45,146 bases of DNA from Nonomuraea zeae (GTDB lineage Bacteria; Actinomycetota; Actinomycetes; Streptosporangiales; Streptosporangiaceae). A model generated the notes under the pieces. It worked only from the letters and a program-made list of their open reading frames with translations, was not told the DNA's origin and ran no database searches. A program made the translations under genes and the position numbers. Position 1 is the stretch's first letter, and every line of letters begins with the position of its first letter. Positions 33,597 to 43,401 of the stretch are shown piece by piece. The stretch lies in NCBI RefSeq assembly GCF_005889725.1, contig NZ_VCKX01000077.1, forward strand, positions 1-45,146. Reading direction: 5' to 3'.

Positions 33597-34452
33597 GGAG
33601 GTGTTTCCCTTCGAATAACTTTGCACGAACTGCTCGCTGGTGTTCGACAACGGCGAGTTCACGTACGACGTCCTGGTCACAGGGTTGCAGGCACAGGGCC
33701 GCAGGTCGGCAGCACTCTACGCAGCAGCCAGGTCAAGGAAGCGTCGCCGGCAGATTTTGGCAGGATTGTGCCGCTCATTGACAGATACGCCGCTCAACAG
33801 GGTTGATGGCGCTCGTCTCGCTTTGATGGGCGGCAGGGAACCGTCGAAACGCTGCCAGGCCATGCCGTTCCATTCCATCGGCCAATAAGTCAAGCTTATG
33901 GCCGTCACGGGAATGGTCAGAACGGACCTAAGCGGGCCCGTCAGTCGCGACCACCACCCGTTTCAGGGACACAAGCCGAGCGTCCTGCACGTGTCATTTG
34001 TGTCGGCGGCAAGCATTTTTGCGGCTCGAATTCCACACGGTCGCCATCTTCGCGGTTTTCCGCACATAGCCCCGCGTGTCACGCCGTATGGTCTGGCCGA
34101 TGGTTGAGCGCCTGCTCAAGATCGTCACCACATGGCATTCGAAACTTCGGCCTGTTCAGTGGCCCCATGGGCCCCGTTCGACTACGTGCACCAGCGCTGC
34201 CGAGGGCTGCCGGGGGCTGTCGAATGGCTTCGTCAGTGCATGGGGCCAGGCCGGCGCACCCTGCGTCGTACGGGCTCTATTTCGGGGAAGAAGGGGCCGC
34301 GACGCGCTGACTTTTCCCGGCTCGACGACCACGCTGCCGCCGCCTCGCTCACATCGTGCACTCGCCGCGACGAGATCGCCTCGTGGCCACCGATGGCTTG
34401 TACCTATAGGCGTGGGGTTGCCGGCCACGCTCATCCTCGGCCTTCAAACGTG
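33597..34452. other. Long intergenic region, no gene recognised
   Basis: About 850 bases between the secreted-module gene and DinB. Several plus-strand open frames exist, but none has a ribosome site, family match or consistent codon bias. It ends in two strong hairpins (34453-34530). Confidence 0.4.
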
Positions 34453-34530
34453 CCGGTAGCCGGCCTCGCAGGCGTATGCGAGGCCGGCTACCGGGGCGGG
34501 TGGCGCGCCGTGCCACCGGCACGGCGCGCC
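34453..34530 (-). terminator. Two consecutive strong hairpins downstream of DinB
   Basis: First: CCGGTAGCCGGCCTCGCA (34453-34470) pairs perfectly with 34477-34494 (18-bp stem, six-base loop). Second: GGCGCGCCGTGCC (34502-34514) pairs with 34518-34530 (13-bp stem, three-base loop). They lie 32 and 68 bases past the DinB stop and probably form a tandem terminator. Confidence 0.75.
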
Positions 34531-34561
34531 CAGAAGGTCGGCTCGTGTGCCGTCCGGTCGA

Positions 34562-35092
34562 TCAGCCGACGGCTTCGATGGTGCGGATGATCTGGTTGAG
34601 ATGGGCGATGTCGTGGCCGGCCATCTTCTGCGGAAGCCGGATCGCGGGCTCCTCGCCCTGCTCCGGATGGACACCGGTGCGGGCCTGCTGCGCAGAATCC
34701 ATGGACCGGTAGAGCACGACGTTGGCGCCGCGAATCGCCTCCCACGCGTCGAGCAGGTCAGGCAGCGGCGGCTTGGGGAGCGCGACCAGCCGCTTCTCGT
34801 CATAGGCCGGATAGCTGGGCCGATCTTCGCTCAAAATGAGCCGGATGCGAAAGCCGTAGCAGATGTCCACGTCGAAGAGATGACCGACATTCTGCTCGAT
34901 GGACCACTCACCGTCCGGCTGGGCGAGCCACTGCTCCCGCGACAGGTCGGCGATCAAGCGGCGCACCTCCTTCGGGGTGTCGGCGAGCTGATCGAGCGGG
35001 TCGCGCTCGCCGAGCGCCGTAAGGAGCGACGCGACATAGGCGTCGGGCTCCCCCGTCGCATCCGGAATCTCAATGGCGGGAGTGTGCGCCAT
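34562..35092 (-). CDS. DinB family protein
   Basis: A 176-residue four-helix-bundle protein of the DinB/YfiT-like superfamily (DUF664/DinB_2 type): DTPKEVRRLIADLSREQWLA, then the metal-site GEWSIEQNVGHLFDVD, and AGHDIAHLNQIIRTIEAVG at the end. The three His of the usual site (in NVGHL and GHDIAHL) are present, so it probably binds a divalent metal. Such proteins are often thiol-dependent (mycothiol in actinomycetes) transferases of unknown substrate. ATG 35092 follows GGGAGGA closely. The Lrp/AsnC gene lies upstream on the same strand (147-base gap) and may share its transcript. Confidence 0.85.
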   Translation of the reverse strand: MAHTPAIEIPDATGEPDAYVASLLTALGERDPLDQLADTPKEVRRLIADLSREQWLAQPDGEWSIEQNVGHLFDVDICYGFRIRLILSEDRPSYPAYDEKRLVALPKPPLPDLLDAWEAIRGANVVLYRSMDSAQQARTGVHPEQGEEPAIRLPQKMAGHDIAHLNQIIRTIEAVG

Positions 35093-35239
35093 GGGGTCCT
35101 CCCTGGTTCGGCCGACTCGGTGCTGGGAACCGTAGGCGGTCCGGTCGCCGGCATCAAGGCACGGCGCTGAGCTGCGACGGTTCGTCGGTTCGGTACGCCG
35201 TGACCACGGTCGCCCGCGGTGCGCGCAGCCGACGATTCG

Positions 35240-35707
35240 TCAGCCGGGTGATGCCCGGCTGACTGCCTCAGAGGACGAAAGGACGATGGTGGTGACGACG
35301 GCATCGACGCCTTCGATCGTCAGGATGTCGTCGAGCAACTGCTGCAGGGCGACCGGAGAGGCGGTCCGGACCTTCAACAGTGCGCACCACTGGCCGGTCA
35401 CGCGATGGCACTCCTCAACCCTCGCCTCGTTGGTCGTCAAGCCGAACAACCGGTCGGCCAGCGTCCCCAACAGATCGTGATCGGCCTGCACCGACACAAA
35501 GGCGCAAAGCCCGAGGTCGATGGCGGACCAGTCGATCACCGCCCGATAGCCGCGGATCACGCCGTCCTGCTCCAGGCGTTTGACGCGCTCGTGCACGGCC
35601 GGCCGGGAAACGTGCACCCGCTGTGCGAGCTCCTGGTGACTGATCCGTCCATGTGTGACGAGGAGCCTGACGATCTCCTTGTCCACCGGGTCCAGGGGTT
35701 TGCGCAT
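35240..35707 (-). CDS. Lrp/AsnC family transcriptional regulator
   Basis: A 155-residue feast/famine regulator: N-terminal helix-turn-helix (LDPVDKEIVRLLVTHGRISHQELAQRVHVSRPAVHERVKRLEQDGVI, residues 5-50) followed by RGYRAVIDWSAIDLGLCAFVSV and the RAM ligand-binding domain (VEECHRVTGQWCALLKVRTA; ILTIEGVDAVVTTIVLS). It forms dimers or octamers that wrap DNA and respond to amino acids. The ATG at 35707 lacks a strong ribosome site. DinB lies directly downstream; whether it is a target is unknown. Autoregulation is usual in the family. Confidence 0.92.
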   Translation of the reverse strand: MRKPLDPVDKEIVRLLVTHGRISHQELAQRVHVSRPAVHERVKRLEQDGVIRGYRAVIDWSAIDLGLCAFVSVQADHDLLGTLADRLFGLTTNEARVEECHRVTGQWCALLKVRTASPVALQQLLDDILTIEGVDAVVTTIVLSSSEAVSRASPG

Positions 35708-36051
35708 TCGGAGTCCATCCGTTCAAGTCAAGGGCCGGACTCCATGGTCCCGCGTGGCCACGATCGGCTCACGACGGCACGCGCTTTTCGGGCGAACGGC
35801 ACTCAGGCGCCGCCCGGCCCTTGCGAGGGGACATCGGTCACGAGGGGACTTCCTGACATTCACCACGCCGTTGTGGATGCCTTGGTGCGAACCGCCGAAG
35901 TCCCCCGGCGGACGGCCCGGCGATGGCCTGACGGCCGGAAACGCGCGTGGTCGAACCTCCTGCCGATCCTCGCCGTGGGATGACGACACGATGCCTTGAT
36001 GATCCTCTCTTCGCTCTGCCGAAATGCCAGGCCAGAGGATGCTGCTGTCTC
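35708..36051. other. Intergenic region without recognised gene
   Basis: Upstream region of the Lrp/AsnC gene up to the end of the acyltransferase pseudogene. Nothing identifiable on either strand. Confidence 0.35.
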
Positions 36052-36830
36052 TCATTCTCCAACGCTTGTCAGATGTGCCGTTCGCCGCTGAAGCACCCGC
36101 TTGACGTGCGGCAGCGCACGTACCGCGGCCGCGGTGACCCAGCGCAGCGGGGAGCGAGATGGCCGATGCCAGGGCGAACTTCGCCAATGGCCGCGCGGGC
36201 GTTGCCGGTCAGAAAACGGCCCAGGGCACGCGGCGGTCCGGCCAAGCGCCGACTGAACGCGCCTAGGATTCCGAGTGACATGCCGACGTGGTAGAGGCCG
36301 TCGAAGGCGCCATGCGCAGCTTGGGTGAGCAGCAGCCACGTGCCTGCGGCATCCGGATCGCCCACCGCGACGGGCAGGAGTGCCGCAGCGGCCGGCGCGG
36401 CAGCGCCGAACTCCTGCGACGCCGCCCACGCCGGAAGGGCCGCAGCCATCCGCGCCGATAGGCGGCCGCTCCCGCCACGAACATGCAGACGTTCTGTGAC
36501 AGGTATTGCGGCACCGGAAGCCGCAGCAGCGGCGCCGGGTCGAGAGGCGGCCAGACCCGCAAGGCGATGCCGAGCACCATCAGCAGGACGGCGACGCCGG
36601 CGACGTGCCGTGCCGTGCCGTGCCCGTAGGATGCTCGTCTCGCGTAGCGGCGGCGCGCCGGCCGCAGCACCCGCAGCGTCGCAATAGGCCGACACGAGCA
36701 CCGGCAGCGTCACGCCGGCCCCTGCTCGAGCTCCCGGGTGTAGAAGTCGAGGTAGGCGATGGGACGCCGGCTGCTTTCCCATCGGTACAGCGGCAGCTTG
36801 GCGACCGGGACGATGACGGTCATCGTCACC
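36052..36830 (-). pseudogene. Acyltransferase-3 (OafA-like) membrane protein pseudogene
   Basis: Pieces in alternating frames give a typical membrane acyltransferase C-terminal half: GTARHVAGVAVLLMVLGIAL, LSQNVCMFVAGAAAYRRGWL, TWLLLTQAAHGAFDGLYHVG, MSLGILGAFSRRLAGPPRAL, GRFLTGNARAA, then KFALASAISL and, after another shift, PLRWVTAAAVRALPHVKRVL to a stop at 36052. At least three frameshifts are needed, so the gene is dead. These enzymes transfer acyl groups to surface sugars or antibiotics in the membrane. The 5' half is not identifiable. Confidence 0.6.
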
Positions 36831-37832
36831 CTGCCGGGCGGCCCGCCCAAGAGGCCGCCGCAATGGTCGGCGTCCGAACGCAGCGGCATTGGAAGGGACG
36901 ACTGGCAGATGCCGACCGAGCTGTTGCTGTGACTCAGAGGCGGTTGCGGCTCGATGGGGATGTCGCTCGGCGTAGAGGGACCTCTTTAGGCCCTGGCATG
37001 AGGTGCTGGCCTGCGCATCTCGACAGCGCGCACACCGACGTCGCCGGTCAGCGGGATCGACCTGTTTGCGGATCCCAGCGTGCTGGCTGCCGGTGAATCC
37101 CGACGAGCACGCCTGCTGGCGTGAGCCGTCGGTGACATAGCTGCGCTTGCAGATCGGCCCCCGACGACCGGGCTGGCTCGTCGGGCTCCGGAAGGCGGAA
37201 GGAGAGCTCGCGCAGCGTCGCGGGTCAGATGCGCGTAGCCGTCCAGCCGAATGCCGCTCGAACAGCCGAACGGGTGAGAGACGTGTCGGCTCAACCCGCC
37301 ACCATCCCGGAGTCACGTCCACGGACGTACTTGATGTCGACGGCGAAGGCGCCTCAGCGATCGGGAACGGGCAGGCGTGGTCGCTGCCGTCTGATCCATG
37401 CTTGGCCCGCATGTGAGGCGGAGGGCGTCAAGCCGGCCAGCACAGCGTGGTCATCACGACAAGTATCACCTTTATCCTGCCAATCATTCTGCCGCCCCTC
37501 GGTTCGCGGACGAAGGGTATGGCACCGTCATCTCGCGCAGGAACCCCGAGCTGAACGCAGGCATTTGACGACGAGACCGCCAAGGTGGACGGTCCCTTTG
37601 CCGGGGTAAGGCACGGCGTGCTCCACGAAACAGCGCTGCATTTCCCTACCGCATGTACCTGTCATGTCACCGGGGACGGAGATCGTGGCAAGATTTGCGG
37701 TCAGGACCGATCGCGCCGTTCCCGCAGGAGGGCGGTGCAGTATCGGAACGCCTATCCATCGGCGTGACAATCCGCGCAGAGTCATAGAAAGCCGTGTATT
37801 CTCCCGACCTATTTTGAGAGGTGGTTCTCGCG
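36831..37832. other. Long region of unassigned or degenerate sequence
   Basis: About 1 kb upstream of the GH99-like gene. A short minus-strand piece (LPLYRWESSRRPIAYLDFYT, about 36725-36830) looks protein-like but is not assignable. Elsewhere no frame is convincing. The last 60 bases must hold the promoter of the next gene (TATTCT near 37797 could be a -10). Confidence 0.35.
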
Positions 37833-39470
37833 ATGCTGAGGGCATGGATGGCAGGAGCCGCCGCCCTGGTCGTGGCCTGTCTGTTGCTAGTGCCGGATAC
37901 GGAAAGGCCTGCGCGTGCTGCCGGCTCGCCCGTTTCCCAGGTCACCGATCCTGTTCCGATGTTTGAATTATTGGCGCCCGGTGGAGTCGGTCGCTTCTAT
38001 ACGTTGTCGCCGAGCGAGGCGACATCGGCGGTGACGCGCCATGGATTCACCCGCCTAGAAGGCCATGCCGGCTACTGGCGTACAGCGGAATTCTCAGGTT
38101 CGCAGCCGGTCTACCGGCTCCGGGCAGGCTCGTCTTACCTGTTGACCGCATCCGCTTCTGAGCGAGACAGCCTCGTGGCCGGCGGCCGCTTCGCCTACGA
38201 AGGCATCGCAGGGCACCTCTGGAGTCAGCCTGGGTCAGGCAGACAGCGGATGTGGCGCTTCAGTCGCTCAGGTGTGTGGCGGCTGGCGCTCGAGAGTCGC
38301 ACGAAGGAGATGGTCGCCGCCGGCTACGCCATTGATGGATCCCTGGGCTGGATCTACCCACAATGGATTCGCGCCGGGGCGATCTACTTCGGTACGTTCA
38401 ACCCCGACGCCAAGAACATGATCAAAGCGACGAAGAACGTTTTCGGTCGAGACAACGACTGGTGGGGCGGCGTTCGAGATTTCTCCGGCGGAGATCCGTC
38501 TGTGCCGCAGAACACGCAGGGCTGGGATGATGATTTCCGGCATCTGAAGCCGCAGATAGGATTCTACGACGACTCCCGGCCGGAGACGCTCGAAACGCAC
38601 ATCGCACAAGCCACCGAGGGCGGGCTGGATTTCTTTCAGTTCTACTGGTACTGGGATACGGTAAGTAAACAGTCTCCAGCCGTGTTCAAAGCCTCATTGT
38701 CGGCCTTCGCTCAGGCGCGCAACAGATCGGACATCGACTTCACGCTGACGATCTGCGCTCATCCATGGGGTGGTCTGCAAATTCCCAAGGAGGATTTCGC
38801 CACCGTTGCCCGGCACCTCACCAGCCAGTTCCTCGATCAATCCAACTATCTGCGGGCCAACGACGGACGGCTGGTCGTGAGCCTGTGCGACAGGCGTGGT
38901 CTCGGCGATGGCAGCGATGCCGACACTCAGGCATTCGTGAACGCCGTCCGCCACGAGGCGCGTGACGTACTGGGCGAAGAGCTGCTGGTGCTCGGCAATT
39001 GGGAGGCCATGCTCGACAGGAGCGCCCCGACCCGATGGGGCGCTGACGGCGCTTACTGCGGCGTACGCATAGATCATGTCAAGAGCTACGAGAACTACGT
39101 GAATCAAATGCCCGCCTACCTGGACGCCGGACCTACACAGTTCATGCGATGCGCCGCGTCCGACTTCGATGAGCGGCCTCGTTTCCCCCATCTGATTCCA
39201 GACCGTAGCAAAATCAGGTACTACGCGGATCAGACACCAGAACTGTTCGCGGCGGCTCTGTCGCGGGTACGCAGTGATATCACCGAATCTCGACGCATCT
39301 CCGCGGTGGACAACTTCGTCAGCATCTATGCGTGGAACGAGTTCCACGAAGGCGGCGTCATCGAGCCCAACGCCAAGGATGGATGCATGTACCTCGGCCT
39401 TGTCCGCGAGCATCTCGCGTTGCACACCGGCGCACCGTGTAAGACTCAGCAAGAACCGGCATCAAAGTGA
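37833..39470 (+). CDS. Secreted fusion: PF18885-like module plus GH99/WbsX-like domain
   Basis: A 545-residue exported protein. Residues 1-31 are a signal peptide (WMAGAAALVVACLLLVP, AxA near RAAG). Residues about 40-180 form the module shared with the protein at 33018 (PMFELLAPGGVGRFYTLSPS; YRLRAGSSYLLTASASERDS; RFAYEGIAGHLW; VWRLALES). Residues about 185-535 resemble GH99-like/WbsX domains: IYFGTFNPDAKN, HLKPQIGFYDDSRPETLETH, DFFQFYWYWD and the hallmark YAWNEFHEGGVIEPN with acidic residues where GH99 relatives keep theirs. It may cut mannose-containing glycans outside the cell. ATG 37833 has GAGAGG about 11 bases upstream; GTG 37821 is an alternative. Base composition is somewhat lower in GC than the flanks. 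No partner gene adjoins it. Confidence 0.75.
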   Translation: MLRAWMAGAAALVVACLLLVPDTERPARAAGSPVSQVTDPVPMFELLAPGGVGRFYTLSPSEATSAVTRHGFTRLEGHAGYWRTAEFSGSQPVYRLRAGSSYLLTASASERDSLVAGGRFAYEGIAGHLWSQPGSGRQRMWRFSRSGVWRLALESRTKEMVAAGYAIDGSLGWIYPQWIRAGAIYFGTFNPDAKNMIKATKNVFGRDNDWWGGVRDFSGGDPSVPQNTQGWDDDFRHLKPQIGFYDDSRPETLETHIAQATEGGLDFFQFYWYWDTVSKQSPAVFKASLSAFAQARNRSDIDFTLTICAHPWGGLQIPKEDFATVARHLTSQFLDQSNYLRANDGRLVVSLCDRRGLGDGSDADTQAFVNAVRHEARDVLGEELLVLGNWEAMLDRSAPTRWGADGAYCGVRIDHVKSYENYVNQMPAYLDAGPTQFMRCAASDFDERPRFPHLIPDRSKIRYYADQTPELFAAALSRVRSDITESRRISAVDNFVSIYAWNEFHEGGVIEPNAKDGCMYLGLVREHLALHTGAPCKTQQEPASK

Positions 39471-39914
39471 CGGGCTGGACAGGCCCATTCAGCGGCTCTG
39501 GCTGATAAGGACGGATCGTCATGTATGTCAGTGACGCATGGCGACCTTGAGAGAATCCGATCACACGCGACGATCACCGGTGACCATACGGAGCTGGTGA
39601 CGACCCGGCCGGACGGTCGCAGCCGCAGGAAGCAGCTTCGTCGAGAAACGGCAACCGCTCGGCCGGGGTGCGTCGGAAAATCGGCGGCACCCCGGCCGGT
39701 ACAAGACCTGCCCGGCCGAGCCTGGTCGTTGCAGTGTGATCGGTGTCTCCAACGGCGTCGGCCTCGCCCCCAAGTCCGCCGGGACCATGCAGATGGCGGC
39801 CCTTGCCGCTGGGCACATCGAGGCCTGCTGATCTCGGGTGGACTCACCAAGTGCGGTCGATGTCGGCGACGTGGGCCAAGGCGCCGTTGACGGCACTCCT
39901 GGGGGAGAACGGGT
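39471..39914. other. Intergenic region with possible gene remnant
   Basis: No intact gene. On the plus strand, 39737-39831 reads VIGVSNGVGLAPKSAGTMQM and AALAAGHIEAC before a stop, which looks like the tail of a lost protein, unassigned. Confidence 0.35.
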
Positions 39915-40634
39915 TCAGGATCGTTGCAGTTCGGATCGAGCGGAGGCCAGACTTATCTCGACGATGGCTTCGACGTGCAGGCCGGTCGAGTCCAGGAGCG
40001 GCAGTACGGGAAAGTCCTGAGGACTCACCAACTGCGTGATCTCGGTGCACCCCAGGATGATCGCGTCCGCTCCGCGGGCGGCGAGGTCTTCCATGATCCG
40101 CAGGTACTGAGCCCGCGACTGATCGGTGAAGATGTAACGGGTCAGCTCGTCGAAGATCACCTGATCGACGAGGTGGCGGTCCACCTGATCGGGAACGAGG
40201 ACGGACAGGCCCGACGCGGCGAGCCGGTCGCGATAGAAGTCCGCCTCCATGACGGGCAGCGTCCCCAAAAGGCCGAGCGTACGTACTCCTTGCTGATGCG
40301 CGGCTTTGGCGACCACGTCCGCGATATGGAGAAAAGGCACGGAAATCGCCGCCTCGATGGCGGGCGCCACACGATGCATGGTATTGCTGCCGCAGACGAT
40401 GAAGTCGGCGCCGGCGACCTCGAGGCCGCGGGCCTTGCTCGCCAGGTAGTCGCCGGCCTCGTCCCATTCCTGCGCACGGACGTACCGTTCGATGACGCCG
40501 AAGTTGACGCTTGACAGCAGCAGCTCCGCGCGTTCGTGGCCACCGAGGCGTTCGTTGACACGTTCATTGATACGCCGGTAATAGTCTACTGTGGCAACGC
40601 TACTCATGCCATGGAGTAGCCCGATGGTGAGCAT
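39915..40634 (-). CDS. Aspartate/glutamate racemase family protein
   Basis: A 239-residue cofactor-independent racemase-fold protein. LTIGLLHGMSSVATVDYYRRIN matches the family start (TIGxxGGMS...YY..IN). The first catalytic region is IVCGSNTMHRVA and the second is the Cys of IILGCTEITQLV, with PVLPLLDSTGLHVEAIVE at the end. As in YgeA-like broad-specificity racemases, the first region carries NTMH. The preceding Cys-Gly-Ser differs slightly from the common form. It would interconvert L- and D-amino acids in the cytosol. ATG 40634 is supported by GGAG six bases upstream, rather than the longer frame to 40646. It stands alone. Confidence 0.9.
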   Translation of the reverse strand: MLTIGLLHGMSSVATVDYYRRINERVNERLGGHERAELLLSSVNFGVIERYVRAQEWDEAGDYLASKARGLEVAGADFIVCGSNTMHRVAPAIEAAISVPFLHIADVVAKAAHQQGVRTLGLLGTLPVMEADFYRDRLAASGLSVLVPDQVDRHLVDQVIFDELTRYIFTDQSRAQYLRIMEDLAARGADAIILGCTEITQLVSPQDFPVLPLLDSTGLHVEAIVEISLASARSELQRS

Positions 40635-41006
40635 GTGAAACTCCATCTGAAGTGGTCGGCTGGATCGGATCTCGACTCACATCATTCAGATGTCGCGGAA
40701 GCTCCGACGGTCGTTCCCCGTGAATCGGATTCCGCGATTCATCTGGCGATGTCTATAGATATGCGCCTGCTCCAAGGAAGCGTAAGACTGGGCTGCCGAA
40801 TGGAGACGGATGACAAGGCTATCGTTTCATGGACTTGTTGGAGTGTTAAGGTTCTATGCTGCCAGCAGTCGCCGATTTTCGGCCATGAACGGTGCTGTCG
40901 GGGATGGACGGTGGAACGAGGGCCTCCAGCCGTTCGTCGGACCACGCCGGCCGGGGAGACCCTCGCATTGTCACCACGTATCGCCGGCGATCGAGGCGTA
41001 TGGCAC
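40635..41006. other. Intergenic, no gene recognised
   Basis: Between the DHA2 transporter end and the racemase start, both on the minus strand. No credible frame or clear hairpin. The racemase promoter should be here. Confidence 0.35.
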
Positions 41007-42449
41007 TTAGGCGGCACCTTCCCCCTGGGGTACGGCGCTTGCCGCCTGCGGTGGTGCGGCGACGGCGTGCGGCCGTCGGCCCGGAATGCCGAGTGCGATG
41101 AGCATGCCCACGAACGCGATCGCGGTGACGGCGCCCATGGCGGCCGTGAACCCTTGCCCGAACTGCTCGATCGAGGCGTAGCTCCCGGCACTGGCGAAGA
41201 CGGCAACGGTGATGGTGGTGCCGAACACTCCGCCGAACATGCGGATCGTCATGAACGCGCCGGATGCCTGACCGATCTGTTGAGGCTGCACGGCTCCGAC
41301 TACCGCCTTCTGCGCCGCGGGCATGGCCATGGTCAGTCCGGCGCCGCCGACGATCAGCGCGGGCAGCAGTTCGAGATATCCGGTGTCGGTGTCGGCGACC
41401 AGAGTGATCCAGCCCATACCGATCGTCTGGAGCAGCAGTCCGCCCACCACGAAGTTCCGTTCGCCGACCTTGTCGGCCAACCGGCCGGCGATCGGCGCGC
41501 ACACCATCAGCGTGGCCGTCCAGGGCATCAACCGCAGGCCGGCGCCGAGCGGCCCTTCACCATGCACCGTCTGGAAGTACTGTGCGAGGAAGAACAGGGT
41601 GCCGTACAGCGACGCGAACACGGCGGCGTTTGCCGGGTTGGCCGTGGCGAACGCCCTCAACCTGAAGAACCGCATCGGCAGCATCGGGGCCGTCGCGCGT
41701 CGCTCCCAGAGCACGAAGGCGATGACCAGCGCGACGCCCAGCACCAGTGCGGCCAGCACTTCTGGGCTGCCCCAGCCCGCCACGTTGCCGCGGACCAGAG
41801 CCCACACGATGCCGAACGCGCCCAAGGTCACGAGCACGACTCCGGCCACGTCGAAGCGGTTGTTCGGGCCGACGCTCTCGTCGACGCGGCGGGCCGTGAG
41901 CAGGATCGCGATCAGGCCGACCGGCAGGTTCAGCCAGAAGATCCACTGCCAGGACAGTCCTTCGGCGATGACGCCGCCGATGAACGGGCCGCTGAACGTC
42001 GCCAGTCCAGTGAAGCCCAGGTACAGCCCCATCGCCTTGCCGCGCTGCTGCGGCGGGAAGATCGCGCTGATCAGGGTGAGCGACAGCGGCAGGACCATCG
42101 AGGCGCCCAGACCCTGCAACGCTCGCGCCGCGATGAGAGTGCCGATGTCCGGCGACAGCGCGCAGGCTATCGACGCGATGGTGAACACCGCCAGCCCGGC
42201 GATGAATATCCGGCGGCGGCCGAACCGGTCGCCCAGTGCCGCTCCGGTCAGCAGCAGCACCGCGAAGGTCAGGCTATAGGCGTTGACAATCCATTCGAGG
42301 GAATCGATCGATGCCGTGAGGTCCTGCCGGATCGAGTTGAGGGTCGTCGTCACGACCAAGCTGTCCAGCGCCATCATGAAGGACGCCAGCGAGGCGAGTC
42401 CCAAAACCCATGCCTGTTTGGACGTCATCCGTTCTTTGCGAGCGGTCAC
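41007..42449 (-). CDS. MFS drug efflux transporter, DHA2 (EmrB/QacA) family
   Basis: A 480-residue, 14-helix proton-driven exporter. Motifs: SFMMALDSLVVTTTLNSIRQDL (motif D1-type in helix 1), LTGAALGDRFGRRRIFIAGL (motif A), ARALQGLGASMVLPLSLTLI (motif B), and LGFTGLATFSGPFIGGVI followed by WQWIFWLNLPVGLIAILLT (motif C and the DHA2 WRWIF element). Members expel dyes, antiseptics and antibiotics. GTG 42449 has AAGGAG about six bases upstream. The C-terminus is a short Pro/Ala tail. No TetR or MarR regulator adjoins it. Confidence 0.93.
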   Translation of the reverse strand: MTARKERMTSKQAWVLGLASLASFMMALDSLVVTTTLNSIRQDLTASIDSLEWIVNAYSLTFAVLLLTGAALGDRFGRRRIFIAGLAVFTIASIACALSPDIGTLIAARALQGLGASMVLPLSLTLISAIFPPQQRGKAMGLYLGFTGLATFSGPFIGGVIAEGLSWQWIFWLNLPVGLIAILLTARRVDESVGPNNRFDVAGVVLVTLGAFGIVWALVRGNVAGWGSPEVLAALVLGVALVIAFVLWERRATAPMLPMRFFRLRAFATANPANAAVFASLYGTLFFLAQYFQTVHGEGPLGAGLRLMPWTATLMVCAPIAGRLADKVGERNFVVGGLLLQTIGMGWITLVADTDTGYLELLPALIVGGAGLTMAMPAAQKAVVGAVQPQQIGQASGAFMTIRMFGGVFGTTITVAVFASAGSYASIEQFGQGFTAAMGAVTAIAFVGMLIALGIPGRRPHAVAAPPQAASAVPQGEGAA

Positions 42450-43349
42450 TGTTTCTCCTTCTGACAGATTCTTCTAGGGGTGCCGGCAGATGCCTATCTC
42501 TGCACGTCTACCGGCGGGTGTTTTCATGCGCGTCCTGAACATCTGAACTCGAGTCCATGCGCGAATAGCCGAATACGCCGCGACGGTGGGCGTTCGTCGC
42601 GCCAAGCGGTGGGTTATCGAGGACTCTGTCAACGAGGTGATCCGGTCGCGGGTCAGAGACAGCGCGAAGATCTCGTGTGCACGAAAGGGTTGGTTCCCAC
42701 GCGATATTCAGGACGCAGCCGGTTGGCGGTCGGGCGATTTCCCGCACCGGAATCAGCGCGTCCGGGCGACTATCGCGGAGTGCCTCTGTGACCAGAGACC
42801 TCGGGCTCTAGGCTCTCGTATTCCGGCAGGAGTGGCAGTTGGTCAACTGCCCGCGCCTGCAGGGCGCAGTCCGGAGCCGGTCAGCGGCGCGCCGGCGTAC
42901 CCGTGCCGATCTCAGCGCGTTGGGTATCGTCATCACCGTCGGCTTCCAGCCGTCGCATCGCACCTCCAGCCCAAGCGCCGCGGCCGACCATCTGGCTGCG
43001 GGGCAGCACGTCGAGGTAGCGGTCCGGCCGGCTCCATTGCGCTCGATGGCGTGATGGCCGCCCAGGCAACGAGACCTTCGGGCCGTCGATCGCGCACCTA
43101 GCCCTCTGCTCTGCGCGCAAGCGCTGGCAGATCCTCACCCGAGCGCCGAGGGGGAGCCGAAGCATCGACTTTCCCGATGACGAAATTCCTCGCATGGGAC
43201 TCCTTCTCTCATGCAGCGTTCGAACGGATGGCTGCATCGACGCCTCCGACTTCGGAAGCGGCGCACCCAGGACAGGTCCGCTGACGATCACGGGTGGCGG
43301 CCCCCGCACGTCTCCCATGAACCTGTAGGCGGTCGGGCCAGAAGGCCCA
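42450..43349. other. Long region without a recognised gene
   Basis: About 900 bases between the DHA2 transporter start and the end of the SDR gene. Open frames on both strands have no family match, ribosome site or consistent codon bias. Likely eroded DNA. The transporter's promoter lies near 42450-42550. Confidence 0.4.
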
Positions 43350-43382
43350 GCGCCATGGAGTCGGGGGGAGCCTCCATGGCGC
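43350..43382 (-). terminator. Terminator hairpin of the SDR-fold gene
   Basis: GCGCCATGGAG (43350-43360) pairs perfectly with CTCCATGGCGC (43372-43382) across an 11-base loop, 19 bases beyond the stop codon at 43402. Confidence 0.75.
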
Positions 43383-43401
43383 GACCTGGGACGGACTGCG
43401 G

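Noticed and set aside
36069..37412. 447-codon minus-strand ORF as a single protein
   Set aside because: Only its 3' part matches an acyltransferase, and that family continues in other frames; the rest is compositionally random.
39525..39890. Plus-strand ORF beginning MSVTHGDLERIRSH
   Set aside because: The first 40 residues look plausible but the rest is Arg-rich out-of-frame sequence, with no family match.
40635..42464. Very long plus-strand ORF opposite the DHA2 transporter
   Set aside because: It is the antisense shadow of a 14-helix transporter with clear motifs; its translation is His/Arg/Gln-rich low complexity.
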